The notes: generated by a model not told the origin, from the letters alone. DNA of 64,000 nt from Luscinia megarhynchos (GCA_034336665.1 JAPFBE010000003.1:64957352-65021351), one strand, 5' to 3'; shown: positions 37,917 through 53,069, numbered from the stretch's first letter. Program-made: numbers and translations.

Positions 37917-40900
37917 ACCTTAAACTGTTTCTCCTTATTGAGTTAATCACTCTCAACTCTCTCTATAGACGAAAGAGACAATCAAGCATTTTAAACCAGC
38001 AGATATCTATTTTAAGTGTTTGCCTTAGACGAAGAGGAATTGTGTTCTTGAAACTTTTATCTTCTTTGTCAGTAAAGGACAATTATCTCTGCTGTGGACA
38101 TGGCATTTGAGTTGTGTAAACTGAGACACACCTGAGCACCTTCTGCTTCTCTCCCCATCGTCTATTCCCAAGGACAAATAGGTCACAGCATACTCTTTCC
38201 ATTCAACTTCTGTTTCTTAATTGATATTCTGCTAAAAGCAGACCTTTGAACATATTAAGCAGATATTTCCCACTGTTCAGATTTGTCTCTTACATGTCTG
38301 GTAAATGAGATTTGCATTTTCATCAGTGAGAAAACTTGTTTTGCAGCATGCTACAAAGTTTCTCTAATATGGGCCTGAAATGCTGATTCTATTTAAGGTT
38401 ATTTCTTCCCCTCCCTTTTAAGGATGGTAGAATGTGCTGGTGAGTCCATGATAGTTGATTAAGATTCGTTATCAGGACACTTACTTTATTCCTGTTAAAT
38501 CTCTTGCAGATGTGTGGTTCCAGCTTATCACATAACTTAAAAGGAGTCACATTGTGCTCTTTTCACCTTTAGACCATTCTGCATTAAAACATAATTGTTA
38601 TGCTTCCCCCTAGAAATGCATATTTCTCACCAGCCATGTTCTAATCCTGTAAAACATTGAAATGCTTTTTAAACATTTTTGCCTATTCAGAAAATGATTA
38701 CAAAACTGCTTCTTCAGCACCTCCTACCTAAAAATGCCACACCCCCTTCACAGGCATGAATACTTGGGAGAAAAGGAAATATAAACTTGAAAGATAGTAC
38801 AGGAAAATGCTTTATGAATAGGTAGGGCTCACGCAGCAGCATCATCATGGTACATCTACATTTTGCACAAGGCTCTCTTTTTTTGGTGTCCACTCCTGTG
38901 CTTTAACCACATCAGCCCATAGGAGCACATTCTTCTCTCTCTTCTGAGAATTGATTTATCACCATAAGTATGGTTTATTATACTGCCTCATGCTGTAAAT
39001 CTTTGCTGCTCTAATGGCTGATAGAAGTCTGGCACTGCAGTGAGTTCCTGCTCATTTACTCCCTGGATATCGGGTACACTGCTGATGTGAGAATGAGCTT
39101 CCTGGGAAGTCTCTCTTAATAGAGAAATGTGAGAATCAAAGAACTCAATTCTGCTGGGATTTTTCCCATTAATCAGGGTTCTGACTGGTTTCACCATTTG
39201 AAAAACCCTTTGTTTCCTTCATCTTCATTTTTATTGCATCCTAAGTTTTACAAGGAAGATTTTTTAAAAAATATAAAAACAGAAAGCACAGAACAGTTTC
39301 TTCACATAGTGACACAGAGCCAGTCTGCTTTAAAAATGTGTACAGCTTCAGGTCTACTAAATATAATTTGTCTTAATACAGTCAATAATCAACACTGCAA
39401 ACCTCTGTGGGGGGAGGAAGAGGGCTGGGGAGACAAGGGATCCCACATATCTTTCCAGATGATTTCTGCAGTCTCATGAATTTATTTAGGGTCTTGGAAG
39501 GGGTATTTAATTCACTACAGGAATTGCTTGCCAGCGCAAGCAAGACTTAATTCATAAGCAGCCTGGTACTGTGGAGTACTTTACAGCTCTTGTGTTGAAG
39601 GTGCCCCTGTACTGCAAAGTACTGTCAGTGTGGAAAAGTGACAGAGTAATGTGAAGGATGATCCTTGGGAGGGTGTGAATAGAAATCATAAATGTAGCTG
39701 CAGCCCATATAATCATGCCTGGCCAGCTGAAAATGGGCTGTTTTGGGTAAAGCTGTCCCATGTCTGCCCCAGACTGAAAGCTGAGCGAGCACAAAGGAAA
39801 ATGGCAATGGCTTTTCCTTCTCTGCAATTTGAAAGGACACCTCTGTAAAAAAAAGTGAGTTAAAGTTCATCTCCAGGGAAGCTGAGGTAAAACCGTTCTG
39901 ATCTAAAGAGTATTTCTTCCATTAAATCTATATTATGGGGTACTACTTCAGATTGTACTTCAAAATGTTTCTTCTGCGTTCAGAGCTGTCTTTGGGCTTT
40001 GGGAACAGCCCCCAGTGTTCTGTGGGAGCAATGAAACTGGCCATGACCTCAGTGGGTGCATGGGAGGCAGGCCCATTCCCATCATATCTGGGAAGGGACT
40101 TAGGAAAAAATCCTGAAAGACACATTGCACCGTATATCATAATTCAGAAGGAAAATGTGTGATTCTTGACCTTGCAAGCAGAGTCCTGTGTAACCAGGTA
40201 ATGGCCATAGTCAGAGGGAATTTAAAGGTTTTTACTACAGTAAAACTGCATTCTCTAGTAGTCAATTTTTTCATAAGAAGAGAAGGGGGCTCTCCATCTG
40301 CAGATCTTTTACAGGTGATGAGCATCCTGGAAAAGATATTTTTTCTGAACACTTCTTTAAAATAACCTTTGTTTCTCTCCCTGCTTTCAGCTGAGCTCAC
40401 TGTGGCTTTCACTTTGGTCCTGCCTCAGCCCAGACATACTGGGCATATCTTGCTCACATTAGGTTGCCCTGTAAAATAAAGCAGTGGAAGGGTGTTGAGA
40501 GTGAGTTGAGAAATAGTTAAGGGAAAGAATTTAATGAGGGAGGCTTACTAGTAGAAGGCTGCAGCCTTGTGCAGGGTTAGTCTGTAAGGGACAGAAGTGT
40601 TTGAGAGTGGTTTTCTCAGGATAAGGGCTGCATTCATCTTTCCATTGGAATCACTGGAGCCCCGTTGCCAATGGATGGTAACAGCAATGCTTGCTTGTTT
40701 GTGAGGCAACAACATTTCTGCACAACAGTTTTTGGGTTTGTTACAAGGCCAACCTTGTATAGGAAATAACAACTTCCAGAAGTAAAAACCCTCCATAAAA
40801 AAGGAAAAAAAAAGAATGAATTGGGTTCATAGTAGATATAGAGTGGTATAGGATTTAGTATGGATTGGTAATATCCCCTCAGATTTATTCTTATTTCATG

Positions 40901-41155
40901 AACCATCAGGTCACACAGGAAAGAATGAACAGCCACAATGGAGATTACATCTTGAAGTGACAGTCATGAAGTTACAGAGAGTCATTCCCAATACTCTAAT
41001 TTGTGGGAGTCTCATTACCTGATGTAGAATAACATATGTAGGCACATCAGTAGTTTATTTCATTTTCTGCATTAGTTTAGTCATGCTTGTAGAGCACCAC
41101 CTCTGCTGGAAATGTGCAAACTTCCCAATGTTCAGAGTTTCTACATACAATGGTA

Positions 41156-41205
41156 TGTGCAAATTATAAATATGAATGAATGTGCATATTATAAATATGA
41201 GTGAC
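41156..41205. repeat. 25-bp tandem duplication
   Basis: Two adjacent 25-bp units, both beginning TGTGCA and containing ATTATAAATATGA; 22 of 25 positions are identical. Confidence 0.9.
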
Positions 41206-44200
41206 AAAAGTCAACAAAGGTGTGTGCAATACTTCCCATTTTTGGTGTTCCACCCAAATGATTGATTGTCCTTTTCCCCATGTTCATATTACAAGTGTAT
41301 GTTATGTGTGTGCTGCCCAATAGCACTGAAAGTTACTAACTCTTGACAATTTGAGGGCAGACAAAGGAGCATCTGTTGTATGTCGTGGATTCTTTTTTCT
41401 TTTTGCTTTTTTTAATGCTTGCTGATAACATTGATACAAATACTTTGATCTTTAAGCAGTTTGACTTCATGGAAGAGATTCTGACCTTGTGGATGTCTAA
41501 GTAATTTCCATCAGCTCATAAATCTAAATAATTTTCAAACTCTCCAACTGGTTTTATGATCTCCTGCATTATACATTCTGAAGTATTTTTCAACTCTTCT
41601 GCATTTCTGGCTAAATCTTTGGAGATGGTGAAAGCTGAGCCTATAGTGTCCTGTTTCTGTGGCAGGAAGGGCACACACAGTATTTGTAGGCCTGGGCAGG
41701 TGAAGATGGTTTTCACCTGCTTTGTTCTTGTGCAGATGTTTTCATGCTTAGCATCCATTCTCCTTTTATGCCTTTATTAAAAACCTCCCTCTCCATACAG
41801 CATAAATTTTGTAGCCTACTTGAGCTTTCATTGATGTTGCAAAGATCTTTCCATGGCAGATATGAATAAAGAACCAATACTTGAATATTTTTTTTGGTAA
41901 TAACTCCTGTGGTTTAGCAGAGGCTTATTGTTATCACTGGAATGCAATAAAACCCTCTTTTGAACATTCTTGATGAAGGGTGAGCTCTTTCCATGCCTGA
42001 GTCTGTGCAGTACCCGCCCTGGCATCAGATCCTGCTCAGTCTTCCTCAAACTGCTCTTGACAGTTAAAAAATGCTCTGGATTAAGGACTCCCTCTCATCT
42101 CAGATCAGCACCTCACAGACACAACTCTGGGCTTCCTTTCTCTCATAAAATTGCTATATGAAAAGATCTTTCTTCCAGACTTGTCAGATTTCCGAAAATG
42201 GATGATTTGTAGAAGAAATTCCACTTTGCCAGAAATGTCTGGATTGAACAGAGGGGGAAGGAGAGGAGGAGGAGGACCTTCACACTCGCCTCTCCTCTGC
42301 TTCAGAGTTCCATGTTAGACACTGACTACTGAGCCCTTCTGGGCTCACTCACACCAAATGCGAGTTTGGGCCAGATTTTCTCTGTAGAACAGCTCCACGT
42401 AGGGCTATTTCATTGCATTGAATATCAGAGGTTGAAATTGCTGAGGCATCTGTCAGAGAACAGTAACTATCACTGCTCTCCTCTTACCCAAATCCTGCGT
42501 GGCCAGCAGTGGCACTTTGCAGCTGGAAGGAAACAAAGAGCCATTCCTTTCAGTGCACGCTCCTGATCAGGTTATATATTGATGGTTTGTGCTAGGAAGA
42601 AGGGTTTATGAGTGCCTCTGGCAACTGGTGGTTTGAGCTCTGCACCTATAAATTCCAAGTTGGCAATATCAAACAAAAATTATTCTCTGGCTATAGCCTG
42701 GGGTAAGAGAGTGGGAAAAGCCAAGCTGCACTACTAATCCATAGCCACAGAAATTACCTCCTTTCCAAAACAAACACTACATCAATTTTTTAAAGCTGGT
42801 CAACACAATATATATAATAAAATGTCAGTAGTGTAATTCAAACCAACCTTAGAAATTGTGATATATTGTACTTGGTCTTTTATACAGTTCTGTATCAGAG
42901 TTAACTAAGAACAAATGTCAACAGCCATTTTTGAAGCTCATTCTGCCTAATGAATATTATCACCAAACCATTCTACTTTGATGACAATGCTTGTTGAATT
43001 ATTACCAGACAACACCTACACCCCAATGCAAATATACTAATTGTAAATAATTTTTTCCCATTTAAAATGTCCTAAACATTTGTGAATCTCAATATAATTA
43101 TTCTGTTGTTCACAATGCTACAGCTGAGAGAATACTCTAATGTTAGAGATTTGGCAGCAGTTGCATTTGAAAAGTGATAAAGCCATTATGTGTTTGGAAT
43201 ATATCCCCCCATCTGTTGACAAAGTAAAATTACAAAAAACATTGGACTGAAATCAAATCTTTTTAATAACCAGTTTTCTTCCCCCCAACAATAAAATAAA
43301 CTCAATCTAAGAAATAAAATATACAACAGTTTACACAAGACAATTTCTACAGTTTTGTGGAGGATTTTGAAATTTCCTCTGTGGAATTTCTCAGGTATTT
43401 CAGGCAGGTGTTTGTGCAATCTGTAAGGCCTACTTGCTATAATGATTTCATTTTGTGTGAACCTACTTAACTCACTCTGCTTAGTTAAATTATTTAGCAA
43501 AATAATTCTGCTTTCTCTGTAACTCTTTGCTGCATCTGTGCTCCATGGCTAAGGAACAGAAATTGGGATAATGTAAAAGCTGTATGATTCATTAGTCAAT
43601 TGAGCTTAAAAGGCAGTTACAAACTACAGAAAATATATGGTATTTTCAGAATTCTCATTAGGGCATGATGTTGTATTTTTATTTTTGTTCTTTGATAAGC
43701 ATCCATAGATCAGAGACCTGCTGGAACATGCTGAGGCTTTTCTCCTTTCCACTCTTCCCTTCCTCTGCCCAGATCATAGGTCTGGCTGCAACCTCTGCTA
43801 TGGCCACTGAACTCCCAAATGTGTTAAGACCTTCACTTAATTTTGCATTATCAGAAATTGCACAAGCCAAGGACACATCTCTGGGTCCAAGCACGGTCCT
43901 CAAACACCAGGGAATTTTGGTGACTATTACTGGTGTCTAGGAGCCATTTCTTCAGCTGATCACCAGACCTTATTGTCACTTGCTCACCTTTTACAGAGGG
44001 CTGCTGAACCCTTTGAATATCTTCAACAGGATTTTGGTGAATTTAGCACTTATTTACACTCCTCTTGTGGTCTGAATTTGCTGTATCCCATGTTAGAGAT
44101 TCTTCGTTGCAGGCAGGTTGTATGAAATCACCTTTGATTCAAATCAGGATATGGTAAAATGCAAATCCATGTATTCATTTACAACATACAAACAGAAATC

Positions 44201-47200
44201 ACAGTTGCAGGCACGTAAGACCACAGGAGACAGAAAATCATGCTGCAACTGTCATTGCCGAGATCCAACCAGAAAGCCCCCTCTCCCTGTATTTACCTGA
44301 CTTGAAGCAGATGCTTCCTGAAAGTTTTACCTTGTCCACAACCAGTGCCTTAGGTTGCCTTCCCCAGGACAGCCCATTCTCAGCAGAACATGCCCGGTTT
44401 TGTAGCTCCTCCCACTCCTGATGTCCTTGTATTCCTCCTCTCTTTCACTTTCCCCCTTTCTACACATTATCCCCTTTATTCTGGAGATAGCTGTAACACA
44501 GCTCTGAGAAGTGATGGTTGGACAGAGTGACTGAGATTTAATACATCCAAAGAACTCATCTAATCAAGAATGGAGACAGTGGGGTACAAAAAAAGGGAGA
44601 GAAGATTTCTCTTTCTACTTCCTATTCACTTTACCTGACAGTTGGGAGAAGAAGCCGTACCTGGAGGGCAAGGAGAGTCCAAATTTGTCAGGATCAAATG
44701 GAAAGGAGGGACTGGATGAACGACACTGGTTTATAATTCATTAGCCTCTATAGATATGAGGTATTTCCTTCTGAGCCAGTCACCCCAGGCTGTATTTGCT
44801 ACAGGTGGAGAGAAATAAGTATGTATTACCACAGAAAGATTTTTCTCATTAGGCATCTTAGACACATAAATCAGATATCTCAATAGCTCAAATGGCTCCC
44901 TTTCCACAAGTGCCTGTTTACATATTTCCACTTGCAATAAAGGTACCCTTTGGTGGCATGTACAGATTTGGATATCTGGTCTTGGACAACTGAAGCACTG
45001 GGTGAAAAATCTGCATTTAGTGGGTGCCTTTCCTCTCAGAGAAGGTCTCAGCCTATGGACTTGAAACCCTGTGTGCTGGTAGAGAAATTCAGACAGGAAC
45101 TCACCTCAGTGAGGATCAATTCATTTGGGGACACACTAGACAGGAACAAGCAAGCTTTGAGTTTCAGTCTTCAGATGGTGCACTTCAAATGTTAATGATT
45201 ATATGATTTAATTCAGGGGGTCACACTAGATTTTTATTAGAAATTCAGACTTCAGCCTAGTTGTCTTCTCTGCTGGAAGACACAGAGAAAACTATGATAA
45301 ATTAAATGTCAAGTGTGATATACAGATAAATGTCACCATGAAGTGTGCTCCCCTGGAATTTAACCAGGCTTATAAGCCAGTGTAGCACTGTAAACTAGAT
45401 TTAGTAGTGGTAAAGTCAATTCAAAATGTCTCTCTTTTATATCTAAATATCTGTCAGTCTTCTTTTGCACAAGGTCTGTGTGATGATATTTCTTTGAAAC
45501 ATATGAAACAATTTTAAATTTTCAAGAAACATTTTCTTACAACTATCTTGTAAGTAAGTGTGATTTTCTACCATAAAGAGCACTGAGCTCATGTCTTTGT
45601 GTAATAAGTGTCTTGAGTCCCTTTAGCCTTCACATTCTCAGTTACACATTGATTTTTAGTGTAGTGGATAGATAAGGAAAAGTGAACTTGTTTGTGAAAT
45701 CAAGAAATGCATCAGGTCTTTCCTTAATTCAGATAGGGGCTATCTGAGAAGCATTTAGCCTAACATTACCAAGTGTCACTTTCTACTTATCAGCTGGAGC
45801 TGGCATGAAGGTGGGCTCTCCAGATCCTCTTCAGTTACAGTGACTGGTTTCTGAAGATAGAGAGTTCAGTCAGGTGATTCACTCAGGCTGTTATGACAGC
45901 TGAATTCTTATTTTCTTCCCTGATTTCACAGCAGTCTCCCTAGATAAGGCTTTGAAAGACAGAGCTAATAGGGTGCTTGTCAGCAACATGGCTTTACTTG
46001 TTAGGAAGCTGGGGGCACTTGTGTTACTCAGAGGATGGTGGTGCTGCTGCTCCCAATTTCTTTCATCTGGATATTCCTACTTCAGGGAACAGAATGTTCA
46101 ACAGCAGTCATTTGTATGATTTCTTCAGGCCAACTTGATGCCTTTCCTTTGAGAAGAGGACAATACAGTGCTTTTATCAAAGCCTTGGAAAGCCATGCCA
46201 AGGGATGATTTGTCCATTCTTAGTACCCCATGGGAAAATGGGATTGTTGAAGCATCTTGCTGTGTACTTGCAGCTCTCCATGTTTGTTTTCTGACTCATA
46301 TGACCCAGTTGCTGCTCAGATCATGCCCTATAGGCACATCTAGCATTACCAGGAAAAGTCTTTTGAAAATCAGAGGTATATAAACTATCCACCTGCTGCC
46401 TGACAATCCTAGTTTGCTGACTTAACTCCCCTTAATTGTCCGTCACCCAGAAAATAATTTTTTAAAATCCTAAAAAAAAGCTCCATGAAAATTTTGCAGT
46501 ATCTGATAACCCCTGCACATCTGTGATAAGATCAGTAAGATTGCAGAGGGTTTCTCTAGGCTACTGCCAATCATGAAGGTAGATTTACTGATCTTTGGAA
46601 TGAACTTGGCTAAAAACGTGGCTTATATTTGTGCCATGTAAACTTACCTGCTCAATAAAAAATGTTATATGAAGCACATCTTTGCAGCTGTGATTGTATG
46701 ACTAACAAAATAGAGGCCATCAGCTGAAGTATTTTTAATGGTACATGTGGCTTGCCAAATCTAGACAGCTTACTCAAACAGAAGAAGAATTTTATGTGGT
46801 TTTATTTTAGTTTCTGAAGTTCGGGTTACACCTATTAGGTATAATCAGATGTAGTGTCTCTAGTAACAGCTATTTTGAACAATAATAATCTTAGGATTTA
46901 GAATAGCTTATTTGCTGCTGTTTTGCTGAATTATATAATAGATATATTATATAAATAAGATTGCATAAAATGTGCAAATAGAAAGAAAGGTAGAATTTCA
47001 AATGAGTTTGAAGTTGTTTCACCAAAAACATGGTTTTGAGCTCAAATTGGCTGTTTTCATTGAATACTGTTGAAGAATACAGAACAGTGAGAATCCTGTG
47101 TTTGATATACTTTGCACATTTAGATCTAGTTTACACATACCAACTCAGATCTAAGTGATTGAAGAATCCTCAATAGCACACAAATGGATAAGTGGTAGAT

Positions 47201-50110
47201 GTTAAAAAATAATTGCTAATGAAACCTGGGGTTTTTTTTCTGTTGTTGCTTTAAACCTTTTTTAGCTGTTATTTGTACATAAAGAGAAGGTATTTGTATA
47301 AATCCTCCTTAAGGTCCAGAGTCTTCTCAGAAATTACAAGTAAAAATTACTTTTTCTTTTACAATGTTTTTCCATGCTTAGAGAAGATTTACTTTATCAC
47401 TGAAAATAATACTTACTACACTTATTACCACATTATGTTGAACTCATTATTTAAGATTGTATAAGATGCATTTCAAAATCCAAGTCTTTCATAAAATCTC
47501 CTCTGTCCCAATGTCAGAAGGCATTGAGATCAATATTAGACTGAAAAATTTAAGGTGAAGTATTCTAAAGTTCACTGAGAGTGTTAGACAAGAGTGACCA
47601 CAGTGCCTCCTAAACTAGTCTTGCAAATGAGTTATTCTAGGCTGCAAAAGGATTGTATGCATTTGCTAATTATCATCTGTTGCCAACTGTATCACTCTGG
47701 ACCAGCCCAGAACATATGCAAAAGATCTCCTATACATCATCACTGGCACTTTGGATACTCATTAAACTGAAAGGTAGATTCTGGTTTTTTTGGAATAAAA
47801 ATTCTTCTGTCAAAAATGCTGCTGTATATTCATTTGTTGTGACATTTATATGATTGCCTTTTATATCTTCATGGGTTTCTCACCAATAATATATTTTCCA
47901 GTCAACCACTATGTACTTTCCTATGAGTTTTACAAAAGAGCTGGGCTAGCTGCCTGCCTGGAAATCCATGAAAGCTGTTTTGTATCATTTACTGCAGTGC
48001 ATGGTTGAAATGCCAGCCTGTACCAGAACACACATGAATACCTTAGTCCCACGAGGTCCAGCTGCACAGGAAGGTTTAGGTGGGCTGTAGGTGTTGTCCC
48101 TGTCCTGCCCCTGGCAGCTCCAGCAAGTGTCCAGTGCACAAGGAACACACTTTATTATCCACACCAAAGAAGGACTAAGTGGTTCAACTCCAGGACAAAC
48201 TGAGCCCATTCTGTCCATTGGTGGCATTTTGGTCCTCTGAAATGAGCTGAGGGCTTTTTGTAGTAATTCCTCTAGCTTGGAATGTTACACAAGGCAAATA
48301 AATTATCTGATGGACTTCAAAGGTGGAACTATATTATTCTAGAAGTTCCCAATGAAAATACTTTATGTGTCACCTATCCCTCCCTATTTAATTTATAATA
48401 AATATTAGGGACTACTTAACTTCTGTGTGCTTGAGGTTAAATTTTCAGCTAATGTAAAATGTCTCAAGGCACTGTATTCTGTAATTTACCTCAAAGAGGT
48501 TAAAGGGATGGGGTATCTTTTGAGTTATTGATTTTTGCCTTAAAAAACCCCCAAAACTGATTAAAACCACATAATCCTGGCCAATTTAGTAAAAGGAAAA
48601 ATGAATTAAATTAGGACAGTCTTCACTGTGACCCCATCCTATGGAAAATAGTAGTTTATAAGTATTTTATGGATTAATTAAAATAATGAGATTTACTATC
48701 ATGATAATTTTTGAAAGATAAACTTGATAGTTTGATGAGTTTACAAATGTCTAAAGGGAATAACAATGATGTCATGAAAGAAAATCCAACTAATATTGAG
48801 TACTCTCTTGGTGAAGAATTAAGAGTCACTTCCATGTCAGTATCTTGAAATGTAGTTGTTTTCAGTGTCCAAAATGTGGTTGTTCACCATGGACAGACCC
48901 ATAAACCAAACTCAGCTGTTTGGCATATTTTCATCTACTTAAATCCTTATGTAAACTAATTATATGGCCACAGCTTATAAACTTCATAAGAAAGCAACCA
49001 CCAGGTTTGCTTTTCTTATCAGTTTCAGATATTTTGCAACTGTAGTTGTTGCAAAATTAGTCACTAGGCTAGGGAGTCCATAAACTGTACTGTATTGCAT
49101 AGACATATAAATGTCCAGTACTTTTTTAATACTTTAAATACCAGATTTAGTCCATGCATTTTTAGAGTTTGCAAGTAAAGCACACACACCCCAAAGCCTA
49201 AACAAAACCAGTCCACAGTAAAGCCCTTGAAAATTGTAAGCATAAACTCCAGCTTTAAGGCTCCAAATGAAATATTCATATGTACTAAACATCTTGTATC
49301 AGGAGGTGGTTCTCTTGCTGTTGTCATAAGTCAGCCCTTCTCTCCTTGTGTCTGCTTCAAATGCTTTTATCCCTGGGAGCACAAGGCTTGCTTCATCCTG
49401 CTTGCTTGTCAGCAGGGTTGATGCACTGCATTATAAAAAGCATTCTCCACAACTGCTGCTCACAGGCAGCACTTTAGCTCTACAGACACAACCTGCAACG
49501 TTCTCTATCAACAGAATCTTTATTTATCCAAAGCTTTCCCAGTAAATTGAGCCTAACTAGTCTTTCCTTGGGAGTAAATATGCAGAAGCCTCTCTTTCAT
49601 TATTGCTCATGTAGAGAAAGCAGCATTCTCCTCAACAGTGGCAGGATCTGCATGAGGAATATGCCTCACAGCTGTTGCATCTTTTCTCCTGGAAGGCAAT
49701 GACTTGTAGTCCAGTGCTCAACCAAGGGTGAGCTGGCAGAAAGGCAGCCAAAAACTGTGCATTATTTACATCACAGGCATATTTTAGTTGCACAATTGTA
49801 TCCTCAAAGCTGCATCTCCCTTAGCTGAGAGATTTCGTTGCATTTAACTAGTTTGGCAAAGCTGCTTCATGTTTCTCAAGCAGCTCTCAGAGATTCCCTG
49901 GGATCAGTAGCTCCAGTTTCTAGAGAGAAAAGGCAAGATTTACTGTGTGACAGAAATGGGCAGCTGAAGTGTTGGAAAAGACTTGTGCCATAAACAGGAG
50001 CTCTGTGCATATTGTCTGTTTACTCTAAGAGGCCCTAAAATAGATGGGTGTACTCTAATGTAATTAACACAAATCAACAAATAAAGCAAAGGAATTTAAA
50101 TATCTTTGCA

Positions 50111-50183
50111 CAATAATAATAGTAATAGTAGTAGTAATAATAATAATAAAAATAATAATAGGTAGTAGTAGTAGTAGTAGTAA
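50111..50183. repeat. (AAT/AGT)n trinucleotide microsatellite
   Basis: Interspersed AAT and AGT triplets (ATAATAAT, GTAGTAGT). The two blocks suggest point mutation followed by expansion of both variants. Confidence 0.95.
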
Positions 50184-51214
50184 CATTAAATTATAATTAC
50201 TATTGTTTTTTTATGAGCCTAGGGTACTCCTACCTATGAATGCAATACAGCAAGACTGTTTTTTATTCTTGTAACCCATGGCAAATTTCTCTTGTGAATG
50301 TTTGTGTGGTCACAAAAGCTTCTAATTTGTGACTAGATTGTAATTATAACACCATGCTGAGAGACTTAATGAAAACAACAGTATAATTAAAATAATAGCA
50401 ATATTCATTTTTTTGTTTAATTGAAATGGTGCATTTTTAAATCAATTTGTTGAATAAAATACAAAATTATGGGTGACATTTGTATAATGATGGAATGAAG
50501 ATTGTAACATATCAATGAATTGTTTCACAGGACACCATTAACATACCAATCCTCTCTTCTCCTCTCCCCATATCTCCTACAGCTTCAAAACAATTAAGTT
50601 AGGTTGTTGTACTTTCAAAAGTGGATTGATATAAATGGATATCTGCTAAAATATATGCTGCATTCTAATAAGGCTCTCAAATATTGGTTTATTTTGATAA
50701 TTATTTAAAGAACATTCCTTCTAAATTTAAAGGAAATGAGTAGAGCAGCAAATTGAAATGTTGGCTGCTATTCTGCTATCGAGAATTAGAAAACTTCTGG
50801 GTGTTTCCTAATTATTAGGAAAGTATTTTGCTTACCATTGTTACCTTAAATATCTGACATATAGATATACACGTCTCCACTCACTTGCTGTAATCTTTGT
50901 AGTGTCCTCAGCATTTCCAAAAGGTAACTTATCCCACCTGTTTTGTTATGCTGTGCAGGGAGTGTAGATATCTAACTTTCAATGCCCAAAATATGATTAA
51001 ATTTATTCCATGTTATCAGATACTGAGAGATATCCAAAATTTCTCTGATCAGATCTCTGCTCTCTGTGAGTTCTATTACATAAGATTATTTCCTGCTCAC
51101 AAAGATCTTAAATATCCCTGAGAGGCTTCAATTTTTCTTCTTCATTTTTACTTCTGCTGAACAAAGTAACTTTAGCACCTTCTCTCGTGACAATCAAAAG
51201 AGTTGCAGAGGTCA
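50184..51214. other. Intergenic or distal NBEA 3' flank
   Basis: AT-rich sequence just past the predicted NBEA polyadenylation site. No feature was recognised. It would be 3' UTR if a still more distal site is used. Confidence 0.5.
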
Positions 51215-51232
51215 CTCTGTAGCCTGTGGGGT

Positions 51233-51238
51233 TTTATT
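51233..51238 (-). terminator. Candidate NBEA polyadenylation signal AATAAA (distal)
   Basis: TTTATT on the plus strand reads AATAAA on the NBEA strand, about 1.83 kb beyond the stop codon. It is the more distal of two candidates found in this stretch. Its use is inferred from position only. Confidence 0.4.
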
Positions 51239-51404
51239 ACTGAGACTCCAGAAAAACAACCACCCAGAAGTGCATACTTTTTGGCATATAATTAGGACAT
51301 AAGTAAGAATTTCTCAAAAATAATTGTTTGTTCATAATGATAATGGGAATGCTTTGAAAAAAGTTGCATTGGAATGAAAAACAATCACTGAATTCTTTGC
51401 ATAT

Positions 51405-51410
51405 TTTATT
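51405..51410 (-). terminator. Candidate NBEA polyadenylation signal AATAAA (proximal alternative)
   Basis: A second AATAAA on the NBEA strand lies within an A/T-rich run about 1.66 kb beyond the stop codon. It could serve as an alternative cleavage signal. Confidence 0.3.
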
Positions 51411-53069
51411 TTTCTTTTTGATTTCCAACTCACACACATCTGGCGTATTTTACATCTTTGCAATAAAACATGGTTACAATAGCTTAAGGAATTTATATAT
51501 CCAAAATATTTCACCATGATCTCAAGATGAAATGAACTTGTCTTCCAGATGTTCAATAGTCTCCCAATTCTAAGCTACAAACTCAAGATATTGCTTACAG
51601 ACAGGTGATGAATAACTTAATCATTACGCTGATCCCCATGATTTCCAAACCTTATAAATACAAACAACAATGAAGAAGGAAATTCAGGGCTAAACTTACT
51701 AATACAAGGTGGATAACAAATAAGTAATCACATCAATAAATAATGATATGTTCCTGGTGCAAAGTGCCAATACAAAGAATCCATTATCTTTTTAAATAAA
51801 TGACTGCAAGTGAGTGTAAATTCTGAGAAAATTACATTCCTGTTACATGCCTCATAGCCCTACCGACACAATATGTACATCTATGACAATACAGTCACCA
51901 AATATACAAAGAAGAAACATGAATTAAAGTGTATATACCCCTGGGTGTGTAATTTGATCAGTACAATGTGCAGAAAATTATTCTGATAGTTATCATTACA
52001 GTATTGTAAAAGATGAAGTGCCTTAGTCTGAGTGGCTTCAGGTGAGATTTTCAGAACAACTGAAAATAACAACCACAGTCACCTTTGAAATTAAGCTAAG
52101 GCTGTCAAATAAACCAAGCTCCTCAGATTACAAATGGGGGCTCTCTTGCCCATGATTTATATGCCAAATGTTAATATTCCAGAAGTATAGCACTTTGTCT
52201 GTATTGGGAATCATTAAGCATTACAAAGCATTAAACTGAACTTCCCTCTTTACTCCCTTTCTGTCTAGTCTTTAAATTTAAAAGGGAGGAAATTAATTAC
52301 TATTGTATAAAGTATAAATATGGCAAATGATGGCTTTTTATCCAAATGCTTTGTGAGCACAACTCCACTTAAGAGGGGTAAACTTTAGATTGAAAAAGTG
52401 AAAAATGTGTTGGTGAAAATGTCAGAATTACTGTTTGCTCCCAAATTCAACCCTTTAACACAAGCTGTACCCTTAGGCAGATCTCCAGTCTGATTTATGT
52501 GAATGCACCTGTTCCTTCAAGACATCAGGTTTAAAGTACATGCAAGTTGTAACTCCACAATAAAATTAAGAAACAGTTTTGTTCTTTATACAAGGTTTTA
52601 CTTTTACAAAAGTATCCCTTTAAAGTTAAGATGTGCATCTGATGTACAAAGTATCAAACATATTTTTTTTAATCTCAGCTTGAAAAGAGGCTGGAGATGG
52701 GATGCATGTTAGGTTCAAAGCCTAAACATTGAAATAACTGGACACAAGGTTCCCCAGAATTTTCAAAAGTCTCTTGTGGCGCATCCTACTACCTTTTCTC
52801 AATAAACAAAGATATATGAAATAATTACCAAAACATTTCCTAATTCATATAATTTACATGATACAAGCTTGCTTTTCAGCAGCTGGTGTTCAGTTGTGAA
52901 AAAACACACAAAGTAAAATGGTTGCTGACTACAATGTACAGCTATTGCTGGGTGTAATGGAATGTACAACGGAGGTCAATGCAGACGTGGTTTTCCACCA
53001 GAGACTACACCTTTCTTTGCAGCACTTGTGCTCTCAGCTTTACCTGGGCTTTCAGTTCTTCACTGCACT

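Larger units (their letters stand above)
31951..50110. other. Long intergenic stretch, no gene recognised
   Basis: About 18 kb with one short CR1 fragment (34.6 kb) and the small tandem and inverted repeats listed separately. The longest open frame (166 codons, minus strand, 32473-32973) is lysine-rich at its end because of an A/T run and has no recognisable motif. Confidence 0.6.
51215..53069 (-). other. NBEA: NBEA 3' untranslated region (inferred extent)
   Basis: The sequence directly follows the NBEA stop on the coding strand. No transposon signature is recognised across it and no intron is needed. Two coding-strand AATAAA signals fall at its distal side, at 51405-51410 and 51233-51238. 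I place the end just beyond the more distal signal. The extent is an inference; RNA-seq or 3'-end reads would fix it, and an earlier polyadenylation site is possible. Confidence 0.5.
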
